Positions 1-10,815 of a stretch of 64,000 bases of DNA are shown piece after piece. Positions within the stretch are counted from its first letter, which is position 1. Every line of letters starts with the position of its first letter. Source of the stretch: Mantis religiosa. Taxonomy: Eukaryota; Arthropoda; Insecta; Mantodea; Mantidae. The position numbers and the translations under genes are program-made. The notes beneath the pieces were generated by a model. The model saw only the letters and a program-made list of their open reading frames with translations, was not told the DNA's origin and did not search any database. The stretch is taken from contig CM060950.1 in NCBI GenBank assembly GCA_030765055.1, positions 18,832,729-18,896,728 on the forward strand, written 5' to 3'.

Positions 1-168
1 ACCACATGGGAAAAAATCTTCATAAAGAAATATGAAAGAAACTTGTTTAATTTCAACACTACCTTTGAAGAAAACCCAAACTTCAAGTTCATCAAAATAC
101 CAAGAGAGACGCACCTATCACCTCCAAGGAGTTCACCAAACCAACATCTATTAGTCGACAACAGCTGA
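1..168 (+). pseudogene. Penelope-like element, C-terminal end of GIY-YIG ORF (truncated by window edge)
   Basis: Frame 1 is open from the window edge to TGA at 166-168 (55 codons). It begins with a motif reading TWEKIFIKKYERNLFNF, which matches the WENIFI.KK...NFEIP end of the GIY-YIG endonuclease part of the other PLE copies in this window. In this family the protein is a reverse transcriptase fused to a GIY-YIG nuclease that nicks target DNA. Only the last part is inside the window. A hammerhead-like fold starts at the stop codon. Whether the rest of the element lies upstream cannot be seen. Confidence 0.7.
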
Positions 169-205
169 TGATGTTAGGAAGATCCTAACAAAACGCGTTC
201 TAGGT
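159..205 (+). ncRNA. Degenerate hammerhead ribozyme of a Penelope-like element
   Basis: Core box CTGATGA at 165-171 is followed by a perfect 6-bp stem II (173-178 with 184-189, loop AAGAT). The second core box reads AAAA (190-193) where GAAA is required. The short palindromic stem III ACGCGT (193-198) and a T at the cleavage position follow. The G-to-A change should abolish cleavage. Position directly after a PLE ORF fits the known occurrence of hammerheads in PLEs. Confidence 0.55.
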
Positions 206-890
206 AAATACTAGCAATAAGTGGAGCATTGAATACTAGTTTGACTCAAAATTGTAGTAATTAGGTTTTCATGTTCAAAACAACCATATGAACAGTATCA
301 TTCAACAACATTGCTTCACTGAGAAGTTTTACCCTCTTTATGTGAGCTTATTATTTATTTTACCTGGTCTAGTCTTCTCCATGCTTCTGGTCGATGAATG
401 CTGCACGACTGACTGGTTGCAAAATTCCAGAAAGGCTTCAAGCCATTCCTCAACCAAGCTAAATGGCAGTTGACTATCATTGTGAGGACATGCAACAAAT
501 GTGCTAAGATGGTATGCAGTGATATGATTCTCTCTTTCAAACAATTCTCTGGTTTAAATAAAATATATGGGCTTGATTGATGTATTTATTCCAACCAAAC
601 TTTTGTGAACATTTAAGGGACTTATTCCAAACTGGTCTTAGAATACGCTTCTTTGATACTCAGCAAACAGCCTTAAACAAACAAAACAAATCAACAAAGC
701 CAAAAATGCCTAAATAAAAATAAAATAATGGCAACTCTTAATGTATAAGCAAACAGAAAGCAAACATATAAAGAATTGTCGTAACTGTTGAAGGTCATCC
801 TTATCAATAAATCTATAGGCATTCCATTTGTGTTATAAGGCTAAACAGAGTTTAAAAACTAAGTTTGGAATACAATATAAAATTCTAATT
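206..890. other. No recognisable feature
   Basis: AT-rich sequence. The short ORFs here (for example 288-473) have no recognisable motif. Confidence 0.5.
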
Positions 891-1302
891 TGGATGGATA
901 TAATGGGCAGTATGCAATTTGGCTCCAAAGAACTGTTAGAATGGATACATGTAGGTGCTTAACATATGGCATCCTGTTCCGTGGTTTCTCTCCAATGTGC
1001 AAAAGAGCCAAGAGTTTGCAGAAAGTTGTACAATCAGAGAAGCACCAAAATCCTTACCTTATAACAGATGTTGAAAACATTGACCTTCTAATCTCAAACA
1101 GGTTAGTAGGAAGAAATTTATCTTAAAGAAAGCTTTGCATTTTGTAGTGGCCAGTATTATGTGTATGCCATAAGAAGAAAAAGTATGCAAAAGAAACAGT
1201 TTTTGGTTTGCAATGTTAAGCTGTTGATGAAGTATTGTATATTTAAAATTATGTTAAATAAAATAGTTAAGGAACACAACTACTTTTGAGTGCTATTCAA
1301 GT

Positions 1303-1373
1303 TAGTCTGACTCTATCTATTCAAATCTTACCCTATACACGACTGGTGTGGAAAAAAATGATTAAAATTACAA
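1303..1373 (+). repeat. SINE family A, 3' end fragment
   Basis: The stretch beginning GTCTGACTCTATCTATTC and running to a GTGTGGAA..AATGATTAAA end matches the 3' part of the fuller copy at 1438-1725. No tRNA-like part is present. Confidence 0.6.
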
Positions 1374-1392
1374 TAAATAGCCTAATAGTGGT

Positions 1393-1437
1393 AACTATGC
1401 AGTAAAAGCAGGCGTTAAACACTACACATTTCATTTT
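1393..1437 (+). repeat. SINE family C, 3' tail fragment
   Basis: The motif GGCGTTAAACACTACACATT is shared with the 3' end of the family C copy at 5490-5710. It lies between two family A pieces. Confidence 0.55.
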
Positions 1438-1725
1438 GGGACTTAAGTACTTACACAGTTATTAAGTTGCCATAAAAGGTGTGTATTTCATTGTATATGA
1501 GAGCCCTAGTGGTTTATTGGAAAACATGCGAGTCAGTTGAAGAATTTAGTGTCATGACGGGCGGTTGGCCATGGCAGCTCAAAGGTTAAGAGTGGCCGGA
1601 TGGAGACCAGGAGATCCATGGTTCATATACCGGCCATGGCATTGAATTTTTTCAGTCTGACTCTATCTATTCAAATCTTAGCCTACACATGGCTTGTGTG
1701 GAAGAATGACTAAATTTCCAGTTAT
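1438..1725 (+). repeat. SINE family A copy (tRNA-like module inside)
   Basis: Contains the family signature CCTAGTGGTTTATTGG, then a tRNA-like block with an A-box-like part (GGCAGCTCAAAGGTTAAGAG) and a B-box-like part (GGTTCATATACCGG), then CATTGAATTTTTTCAGTC and a 3' part ending near 1725. About 150 bases precede the tRNA-like module, which is unusual for a SINE. The B box is degraded, so the copy is probably dead. Confidence 0.75.
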
Positions 1726-2378
1726 TTAAGCAATTAGTTACTTTTGAGGACTGTAAACATACTGAAATTACCAATACATATCTCATAAAAATGTTCTTGT
1801 TCACTCGCCAGCATGAATCTTTGTGATTTTTTGCATAGTCTTATCACTAAATTCCTGTAGGGCATGAGGGTTAGTAAAATGATTCCTGTTCTAACCTTCA
1901 TACATTACAGGAACTTAGTGATCTGATAACATGATGCATGAAATCACAAAGATTTCTGCTACTGAGCTTAGGCGACTGAGCACAAACATTTTTATGAGAT
2001 ATGCTGTCTGTTTGAGAGCAGAAAGTCAACGTTTCCAACATCTACTATAAGGTAAGGATTTCTGTGTACCTCTGATGGCACAATTTTCTTGGCAAGTCTT
2101 GGTTCTCTCGTACAGTTGAGAGAGCCTGAAGAACACATTGCCAAATGTTTTAAAGACTATAGTAGTAGCTGCTTTAATGACAAATCATTGCCGATTATAT
2201 TTGATGCCTGTTTGAAAGCTATTGAAGTGCATGTGTAGTGAAGAACAAAAGATACTATGCACTGCAAATTAAATATAACAAACGATAAGAAAACTGTAAA
2301 ACCCTGGTGAAAGCTTAAAACAAAATTCAAGTACTACAAGTGCAAAATTGTATTTGTATACACCTATGTTAGTCCTAT

Positions 2379-2612
2379 GGCCCACCTTGGTAGTGTGGTG
2401 GTAGCATGTCTGCCTCACGTTCAGGAGGTCCCGAGTTCGAATCTTGGTCAGGGTGAGTTACCTGGATAAGGCTTTTTCTGGGGTTTTCCCTTATCCTGAA
2501 AGACGAATGTCGGGTAACTCTAAGTTCTATGGACCCTGTGCTCATTTGAGCATCATTTCACCCATTCCATTCAGCGTCCGATATGACTTAACTTTGGTTA
2601 GTCTTAAAGTTA
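2379..2612 (+). repeat. SINE family B copy
   Basis: tRNA-like head with an A-box region (GGTAGTGTGGTGGTAGCATG) and B box (CCCGAGTTCGAATC). The body runs GGTGAGTTACC, GGTTTTCCCTTATCCTG, CTCATTTGAGCATCATTTCA and CGTCCGATATGACTTAA. At least nine relatives lie elsewhere in the window. Confidence 0.85.
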
Positions 2613-3284
2613 GTCTTATAACTGGAAGGAATTATTTGATTTTGTTTCTATACACAATTGTCCTTGCTTTGTTTTCATATTGCCTACATACATATATCAT
2701 ATCTTTATATTCCATATTGAAATCTAATGCTTATTTAAAAATATTGCCAACTAAACTGTGCAATTCAATGACATGTTCTATATTCACAAGTGTTTATGAC
2801 TAATAGTGAACTCACAGAGTGCAACAAAATCCAATCCCACTAATAACAATTTGCTTGATCTTGCTCCTAAGTGAGAAAAACTTAGGGACACCGAATATGT
2901 CAAACTGATTAATTTAATATAACAAGCAAATCATAAATTTTTATGACTTTATCCACTTATTTCTGACTCAAGAATGTGTCATGTACATAAACTATTTCTG
3001 TCTTAAACAGGAAGCAGGTTGGCAAAAGTTGAATTACAGCAGCTTTACTTTAAACCCCGAAAGGGTAATACATGATCATTTTAAGTGTTCCAGGCTTTGG
3101 ATTAATTTGTACCTTCATTTAACAATTCATTCAGATTTTCTAAATTTAGTTATTAGGAATCTAAAACAACAAATTATATCAGAAGTGTGTTTGTCTTTGT
3201 TTGAGACAGTGGAACATTGCTCGGAAGCCCATGAATAAGGCAAAAATCAGTTAGAGTAGGACTCTATTGTATGATGTGCAAGTA
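2613..3284. other. No recognisable feature
   Basis: AT-rich, short ORFs only. One of these extends out of the SINE at 2379-2612 and is an artefact of it. Confidence 0.5.
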
Positions 3285-3505
3285 TAAGAGCCTGTGCTGC
3301 ACCGTGACCGAGCGGTTGGACCGTTTGACTTTCAGCAAGGCGGCTCGAGTTCAATCCCAGGCGACTGCATATGACATTTGTGAAAGCCAACACGGCTTAG
3401 GGACGGGATTTTTCCGGGATCTCCGGTTTCCCCGCCATCATTCCAACTGCTCCATTATGACCTTTCCTATCATCAATTATCGACGTATAGTATTCTTAAA
3501 GAATG
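3285..3505 (+). repeat. SINE family C copy
   Basis: tRNA-like head with GACCGAGCGGTTGGACCG (A-box region of Ser/Leu type) and CGAGTTCAATCCCAGG (B box). The body contains GACGGGATTTTTCCGGGATC and CTCCGGTTTCCCCGCCATC. Homologous to 5490-5710. Confidence 0.8.
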
Positions 3506-3950
3506 GAACAAGCTAATAAATAATAACAAAGTATAATAGCCTCAATTTCACCAGGTTATTAAATCGCAAATATTGCTAAATTGCATGTTATTCATAACCT
3601 CAACTATATAAGGAGGCTCCTAAAGTAACCAACATTTTATTCTCCCAATGGTACTAAAATGGCCTTGTTGCCTAATTTAAAACAAAAGCATAGCTAAAAC
3701 ACTGTCACAAACACTTGCACACTTTTAAAATAATATAATTATATTCACTTTTATTATAAATACCGTACATGTTTGCAAACTGCCAGAGACATACGACTGG
3801 GATTTGACATCGTCAAAAGCTTCATTGCAGTAATGGTTTCAATAGGCTCTGAAATATTGATATTTCATAATTGTTTACTTATTTTACTTTATGACCATTC
3901 CTTGTTTCCATGGCAACCATATGGACACGCATGATGGAAGTGCTACAGAA
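3506..3950. other. No recognisable feature
   Basis: AT-rich sequence without motifs or long ORFs. Confidence 0.5.
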
Positions 3951-3959
3951 CAGTGTTAT

Positions 3960-3990
3960 CATTGTTGTTGTTGTTGTTGTTGTTGTTGTA
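3960..3990 (+). repeat. (GTT)n microsatellite
   Basis: About nine GTT units. A 60-codon ORF around it (3910-4092) reads them as a run of valines, giving a false membrane segment. Confidence 0.9.
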
Positions 3991-4092
3991 GCAGTGCTGG
4001 CTGGTGACTACTTGCGACGGGCTATCCGAGATCCGCGGCCAGAAAGTTTCATGCTTTATGAAGGCCGTTTTGTATGGATGAAAGTTCGTTAA

Positions 4093-5489
4093 CTTTAAGC
4101 TTTCTTATAAGTGTGAGTGCAGCTTTAGATATTATTCCACTAATGAGAGTGATGAAATTTGGCCGAATACGGAATAACAGACCTGTGGATCAGAGTTTCA
4201 AATTGCAATTATGTAGTACTATAGTAATATAGGGCTATTGGGTTCATAATCATAAAAATGATGTAGTTGAGTATATAAAACCTCAATCAGTTGCAAATAT
4301 ATTTATAATTATTCCAGTAAATTATGTAAAACGCCGCAGCATATATACAAAGGGAAAACAGTGGCCTTCTCAGGGATACAGAAGCACTGGCTACTGGAGT
4401 TTACAGATAACCGGCATCTGAGCGTTGGCCAACATTTTTATTAAGTGTGAATGAAATACACAGCGTCCAGTTCACAATAACGCGACATTGGCGACCGATA
4501 TGAGTAACAAACGACATGGCATTGCTCCTCAAAATATTACATTCGCATAATGGCACGTACATTATGAAGCGACTCTGGTGACGCGACATGAACAGCAACA
4601 CGATTGATCAATGGGAATTCAGCAGGAACGCGATAAAATACCAGCAACCAAAACTGTTTTGGAGTTAACTTTTACCGCTCGATATGGCGACATCCATATA
4701 ATAGGTTAATGTTCTTCTAAAGGAGACATGAATATCCAGGAAAATACATCTCAAAATCTAGGAAGTACAGTGAAGCGATACAATATGAAATTTCCGAGTG
4801 GTGCTGGGGAGAAATGGCGCGCCTTTTGGTGGTATTTTACTATGCACTTAAACTCAGTTTCTACAACTAGGGATGTCATAATATATTTTGGGAAAAGAAT
4901 ACATTTCGTTTTAGTTGATGACTTCTTAAGAAGCACACATAATCTATTTTGTGGATAACACCTTGTAGCTCTGTGAAAGTTAATCCAATTCAAATTTCTT
5001 CGGTGGATATTGTCAATTGTCTTGATTGTTCAAGAGTTTTGTCACTTACTGCGTCTTCAGTGTTGCTCCATTACATGTTATTATAAATTGGGCATTTACG
5101 GGGCAATGCGGGAAAATTAAGAAATGGTTAATCTCTGTGATATTCGATACTCTTTTTAGTGCAGAATGGCAATTGAAATAGTCGCTTTATTCTTCGAACT
5201 CACCGCATTGAGTTACAAATCAAGGACTGTACATGGAAGAACTGAACTTCGAATGCGAGCGTAAGTTTTCTTATATCTCTGCTCATGCATTGGATGTTTG
5301 ATTTCATAAATAGTAAATGTGGACTTCTTGTCCCTTGAAAGGCTATCAGAAGAATTTTCTGAATTTAAAGTAGTGGTTTTAACAGCATAAAAAGGCTCAT
5401 ACTCTCAGCCATTTCTAGGCTTTTGGTGAATATTTTTGTGAACCTTATGAATCCGTCTTCTTTTACAATTCAACTACAAGCTTAGTGGC
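4093..5489. other. No recognisable feature
   Basis: Mixed AT-rich sequence with only short ORFs. A short CAAGGCGG-type SINE C boundary marks its right edge. Confidence 0.5.
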
Positions 5490-5712
5490 AAACCCAAGGC
5501 GGCCCGGGTTCGATCCCAGGCGACCGCAAAGTGAGATTTGTGGTGGACAACACGGCGCTGGGGCGGGTTTTCTCCGGGACCTCCGGTTTCCCCCGCCATC
5601 TAATTCCACCGGTGCTCCATCTTCATCTCATGTATCATGAGTGTCACCGCCTGCGGTGCCGTATGTAGTAAAAGCGGGCGTTAAACACTACACATTTCTT
5701 TTCATTTTAGTG
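5490..5712 (+). repeat. SINE family C copy, 5'-truncated
   Basis: Starts within the tRNA-like head (GGCCCGGGTTCGATCCCAGG is the B box). It continues with GGTTTTCTCCGGGACCTCC and TTTCCCCCGCCATCTAA and ends with GGCGTTAAACACTACACATT. The A box is missing. Confidence 0.8.
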
Positions 5713-8260
5713 GCAAACAACAGGACAATTAAATATTTAAAAAAACAATACCGCAGATTTCAAAAGATCTCCGAAATTAATAAGTAAGGTGACACACTTT
5801 TTATATGATGTAAACCATAATGTAGATTTCAGAAATATACGTAAATAAAAAGATATGTAGAACTGGGTAGGTGGTTGTATAGGTAGATAACGTTCCGTGG
5901 ATTCATGTTGGAACATGGAACAAGGAACAAGTCAGCCAATGATAATATTTATCTACATTCATGCAAGTACGGTTTCATATTAGTGCAGTAATAAACATTA
6001 CTAATTACATAACACTAAGGAAGGTCACAATAGTGTAATACTTCATGTATTGATGAAAATCCTACAAATAGCAAAATAAAAGTATCTACTTATTTTCGAT
6101 AAATACTCCCTTGTTTATATAAAGATCCTGGCACAAAATTGATATATGTAATATATGAGTTAATAATCTATTAATTTCGATGGAGGTAGTTTCCTTGAAA
6201 CGTACGTTCTGAAGTCATCTGTTTTAAACTGTGTTTTTAGAAAAAGCTCGTGTGGGGGAATGTTTGTCTGCCTCTCCGACTTAACATTTGTGTGTATGAT
6301 AACTCAAAAACGAAAAGTTGGTTCATATTAACTTGGTGATTAGTCCAGCATCATCCATTGATACGACACAAAGACTTTCAAAACAGGCTGAGTTGATGTC
6401 TTCCCCGCATGTTATGCCACACTGTGTTAATGTATTGGTTTCAGAAATAATTTGAAACATAAAAAAGAATTGTTAGGTTAACAAAAGAGAAAGAACGAAA
6501 GAAATAAAGGGGGGAAAGAAAATAGGAAAACCAAGAGAGCGCGTGCATTTTATTATTGTCGTTAAAGGAAGATAATTTTAAACTGACTTTGCATTGTACT
6601 AATAGTGACATAAATACGAATAAAATTAAACAGTTTATAGAAAATAATTTTCACTGTACGTGTTATTTGCGCTGCAATGCACCCTGCTCACGGAGTTGAA
6701 CACACGTACATTAAATTGTCCAGCTTTTATACATCACATCTTAGCTGTTTCATGATAAGGAACAACAGTTCTGAAGATACAACGGTGAAGAGAAATATGT
6801 ATTAGTCTTGATAGTAGGATTTCGTTTGTACTTTAGAGCATAAGTCTTACGGATTGAAGATGCAGGGTGTAGAGGTTAACATCCCCTTCCGAAATTTATA
6901 CAGCTGAAATTTATTACAACGTCTGTTAATTTCTCTAAGTGTGTCGTGTGTAGTTATGATATGCTCATTTATATTATTAGCAAATTCCAATGTTATTTGC
7001 CTGTGCTTAAACTGGCAATAAACATAACAATTGGTGCTACATATCTGCAATGTACATGTGCTACATATCTTTCAATGACAGTGTACATAATGTTGTTGCG
7101 AATCAAATAAATGAAATGCATTGGATGAAGCAAACAGGAGTCTTAGGCATAACTGCTGATGTGCGTTCTACCGTGTGATGGCCTCTGCATTGGAGAAAAG
7201 CAGTATATAAACCAGAACGAAATGACCAAGCAAAAGCGATTATCATTGCATATTCAATTTTAGCCAGAGAAACTACACATCTAAATTTGAAAATATAAGT
7301 TTGATTCCTCAAGATAACTTTGTTTTGAATAAAGTTGCTTTTGCAGGAGTTTGAATGGTATGGTTGAATTATCAGTGAATGGAATATATAGGATGGTATG
7401 TACGTAAGACAAATTTGGAAGATTTTTATAAAGTGTGTATGCTACATAAAAACACCATATACATTATTTGTGGCGTTAAGGAAGTATTGGCGACCTCAAG
7501 TTATTAACGCAGATCCAATTTAATTCGCTGCCCTATGAACCAGTCTTCAGACCGCATGTAGTAGAATATTGGATCATTTAAGAATAGTCATATCGAACAG
7601 AGTATATATGTTATTTGACATTTATAGAATGCTTTTCAAATTGGCGTTTTGGGCAGCAGGTACTCCTGTGGTAAGACGAAAGTGCAACACAATTTTCGCC
7701 TTGCTGATACTCTTTCTGTAAATATAACATGAATTAGCTCGGAAACTCTGAATTCTTAGCTGAGTTCAGAGGTCTTGAACTCTAATTCGGTCTCCTTGAG
7801 AAGTTAATTTTCAGCACGCAGTCATGTGCAACGTATACACACATCTTTTGCAACAGTTAAGTAAACCTTGCTGTAGTCATTCACGTGAGAATATCTTACA
7901 AAAATACTAATATAGCTTTAAGAACACGTACAAATTCTTGATAGATTTCATTGCAGTTTTTTTAAATATTTAAATCAGCCACCGGATATATGTTCCTACC
8001 TTTATTTCTATTAGAATATGACTCAGATTTGGTAGACCACTCAATAGTTTTCTAATAGCTTGTTCTTTATAAAGATATTTTTATCTCCAATCACCTCTGC
8101 GTTTCTTCTTAGGAATGCCTTACTTATTCACCAACATTGTTATATAATACAACCTTGCTGTGGATACACCAGTCCAAAGCAGAAAAACTCCTTATAAAAG
8201 ATAATCGTTCTATGTGCAGGAGCTTTAAGAGAATATATGACAAAAACAATTTTTCATTTT
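5713..8260. other. No recognisable feature
   Basis: About 2.5 kb of low-GC sequence on which I find no conserved motif, SINE, transposon end or convincing exon. It may be unique host DNA. Confidence 0.45.
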
Positions 8261-8548
8261 TCATTTTCCCTCTGTGGGTAGCATGCTAATACAAAACAGA
8301 GGAAAAATCGGAGCACTCAAACCTCTGGCGGACCACTTCAATGTTACCGATGTCTCTGGTTTAAGCTTTCCAGCCATTTCTGTCACCGTTATCTGCGCTT
8401 CCTTATATGCGGTTACTCCCACCACAAGGAGCTTTATAATTGTGCCCTCGCAGATGTGCATACGTGTGCTAACTGTAAAACCGAGTATGAGGCCTGTTAC
8501 ATAGGGTATCGAGTCAGGAAAGCATTTCGTGCCGCAAAAATTCTTCAA
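8261..8548 (-). other. Unrecognised 95-codon ORF
   Basis: Open minus-strand frame of 95 codons starting ATG at 8548, with a hydrophobic segment near residues 20-45. I recognise no family. It ends 35 bases from the hAT-type MITE at 8583. GC is slightly above its surroundings. It may be chance or an old exon. Confidence 0.2.
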
Positions 8549-8582
8549 CTACCACAGCGACAACACAAAAATCGCATACATG

Positions 8583-8922
8583 CAGTGATGTAGTTGGGCC
8601 GGTACGGGCCTGTACGCCGTACCACCTAAAATTTGAACACGTTGAAAGCGTACTGTCTAAATTCGAGAAGCAATGCTTAGAATTAAAGAAAAAAGTAATG
8701 TTTATTGATTGTTCTTAGCACTAAACTGGAATGAAAACATCTCTTATATTAGCCATAAAGCTTTTTGGTATAACAATGAAGAGTAAGGCGGTGCGAACCG
8801 CGATTCTTAAGTGACTTTTGGTGAGTACCACCTAAACGTTTTTTCCAATTTGGTGAGTACCACCTAAACTTTTTTTCCAGTTTGGCGAGTACCGCCTAAA
8901 ATTTTTTCCAACTACAGCTCTG
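8583..8922. mobile_element. hAT-type MITE with internal short repeats
   Basis: The left end reads CAGTGATGTAGTTGG and the right end read inverted is CAGAGCTGTAGTTGG (13 of 15 match). This fits the CAGnGnTG ends of many hAT elements. Possible decayed 8-bp target copies are CATACATG and CATAGAGA (5 of 8). Inside, GAGTACCACCTAAA-like units with T-rich spacers recur three times at 8822-8908, plus one near 8615. It has no ORF, so it would depend on a transposase elsewhere. Confidence 0.65.
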
Positions 8923-9549
8923 CATAGAGAACAGCAAACCATCAGGAGCGAGTAAGGATGACTTCCAACGTTAAACGCCCATGAATGGTCTAAACTTCAC
9001 AGACGACCAATCAGGACTGCAGCAACAACAGGGTAGGATTGAAAGACCTAAACTCATCCAAATCGAATAACAGTCCCGGACAGTGCTCCCACATGTCTCG
9101 TGATAAGACACAACCCACCCACACACTCACACAGAAACCAACACGGATTCCAGCTTAGCTGCCACCCAACTCAGCTATCCCCATAAGAGGTATGGGACCA
9201 CCGATGTGCCCAACTCATCACCAGAGCTGGTGGAGAGTAATGAAACTCCCACACTCTACGTCAGCTGACGGACGAAAGAGTAGGAGCGAAGCCTTCTCCG
9301 ATCCCCATCTTGACTCAATTTTGACTAAATTCTCCCTTCCCCATCCCTTCAGGAGACCCACCACTAAGTCCCAGCGTTGCGGGGCTACTGAAGAGGCTGG
9401 AGCAACTGTTGCAGACCTACGGACAATGTATGTGTGAACTCCTTCGACCAGACTGCAAAATGGAGGCACTGACTCTCTTCACCTCCGTCATATCTTTGGC
9501 GCATGATAGCAGATCGAATAGGTCTCGCACCTCATTTGATTTGCGTTCT
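8923..9549. other. GC-richer stretch, possibly the 5' part of a degraded non-LTR element
   Basis: Base composition is richer in GC than its left flank and similar to the Jockey-like fragment that follows. I can recover only short frames, such as QLLQTYGQCMCELLRPDC near 9400-9450, which could be the end of an ORF1. Not secure. Confidence 0.25.
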
Positions 9550-10812
9550 GGAACACGTCAGTAATGTGGTCGTCGGGCGGATGCCAGAGGCAATGAATTC
9601 ATTCGCTTTATAGACACAGACCCTCAACTTCAACAGTAGGATCCCTAGCAACCCAACCTACACACTAGTCGTGAGGTGGATAACGACCTTCAGTCATAGA
9701 ATTCGCGATCACACAGCACTTTCCATATCATATGATTCTCACTTCAGTTAACGCACTCCATTCCGACTACACGTCGCTTAAAGCGAGATATTGACTGGGA
9801 TGACGTAAGGAATTTTCTTCGGTTCCTCCCGTCAACTCACAAAGTTACTAATATCCCAACTTCAGTTGATGCGGTCTTTTCCTTTACTTCCACAGTGTCG
9901 CGAAATGCAATTAAACTTGACAGTCCACGACCCAGCGCATCTCCACCGGAAGCCATACGCTTGGACGCTTATACGTCGCTCCTGGGTGACAGGGAGACCC
10001 TACAAGTGACACTGCAAATCACTCAATTGACAGCTTCTTCGACGTTTACTTCTATAGGCCAGTGTCCTACTGCGCGAGCACAGAGTGCAAGATTGGGAGG
10101 ACAAGTTGACTAATTAGAGTGGGGACATGAGGAGGTCCTAAAACACTTTGCAACCGAGGTCGGTACACCTCACCTCTCTGGAGCACCCAAGGCCTGGCCT
10201 ACGACTTATAGGCCAAATGCTTTCACTCACTGCATTGAAGTCCTAGACAGAAACTTCAGGTAATATTTCATGAATGTGTTCAACAAGATATAGAACAGCT
10301 CCTGGTGATTCAATTGGGCGAAATCAAAGGCCCTCTTGGGCGCCTCAACCTCTCCCCCCCCCCCCCCAAAAAAAAACAGTAGGACCTTGATGGACAGACA
10401 TCGCTCATGCTCTGCATTTTCCTTTCAATGCCGTGCTCGTTCTGACGAGGGTATTCAACATAGGTCTCATCCTGGGGTATTTTCCGCAAGAGTAGAGAGA
10501 GCCGGATGATTCGAATTTTGACCATGGGAAAAATCTGGTGCATCCTTACAACTACTTAGCCTCCTTTTGATTCCTCTTGAAAGGCTGTTCTTAAAAACTT
10601 TTCCCCTCCTTTTTGGGATATTCAAACCATCATTGACCATAAAATTGAGAATCATTCATCATTCACCACCCTGCAACTGCTCCAGGTAGTGGAAGCAGCT
10701 GTTCTGGGCTACCAGAACAGTGCCTTCACTGCTGCAGTCTTCCTGGATGTAGTGAAGAGTTTTCCAACAAGTTGGCATGCAGATCTTCTCTACAGACTCA
10801 TCCAACTAGAAC
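9550..10812 (+). pseudogene. Degraded Jockey-like non-LTR retrotransposon (endonuclease end and RT start)
   Basis: Near 9560-9610 one frame reads CGRRADARGNEFIRFIDTD, similar to the WG...NPRG..L..FID region of the apurinic-type endonuclease of Jockey-clade elements. Near 10190-10250 another reads PTTYRPNAFTHCIEVLDR, matching the P..YRPI.L......K..E block before the RT palm. At 10635-10812 a frame gives TTLQLLQVVEAAV, then AAVFLDVVKSFPTSWH and DLLYRLIQL, which matches the L..V....GGVFLDV.KAFD.VWH..LL.KL RT motif. The key D of AFD is replaced (SFP). Frames are broken by stops and by about 320 bases without similarity. The element ends abruptly where a Penelope-like RT begins. Confidence 0.55.
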
Positions 10813-10815
10813 CGT

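Larger units (their letters stand above)
955..2165. repeat. Interrupted inverted repeat carrying a conserved exon-like reading frame
   Basis: The right arm is 1908-2165. Read on the minus strand it aligns with 955-1110 (+) and then with 1773-1862 (+). The left arm is split by about 660 bases that hold SINE pieces. Both arms keep one frame: the + copy reads HQNPYLITDVENIDLLISNR and the - copy HRNPYLIVDVGNVDFLLSNR, about half identical over 33 residues, which suggests divergence under coding constraint before decay. The left exon-like block ends at CAAACAG/GTTAGT (1105-1110), a good splice donor. The arrangement looks like an exon with flanking intron facing an inverted second copy. The peptide faintly resembles the PE.VE..LS...HI segment of CYP4 cytochromes P450; that is a guess. 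Confidence 0.4.

Noticed and set aside
3910..4092. 60-codon ORF with a poly-valine membrane segment
   Set aside because: The segment comes from (GTT)n; no conserved flanks.
9192..9469. Overlapping ORFs on both strands
   Set aside because: Explained by GC-rich sequence with few stops next to a degraded LINE; both-strand openness argues against coding.
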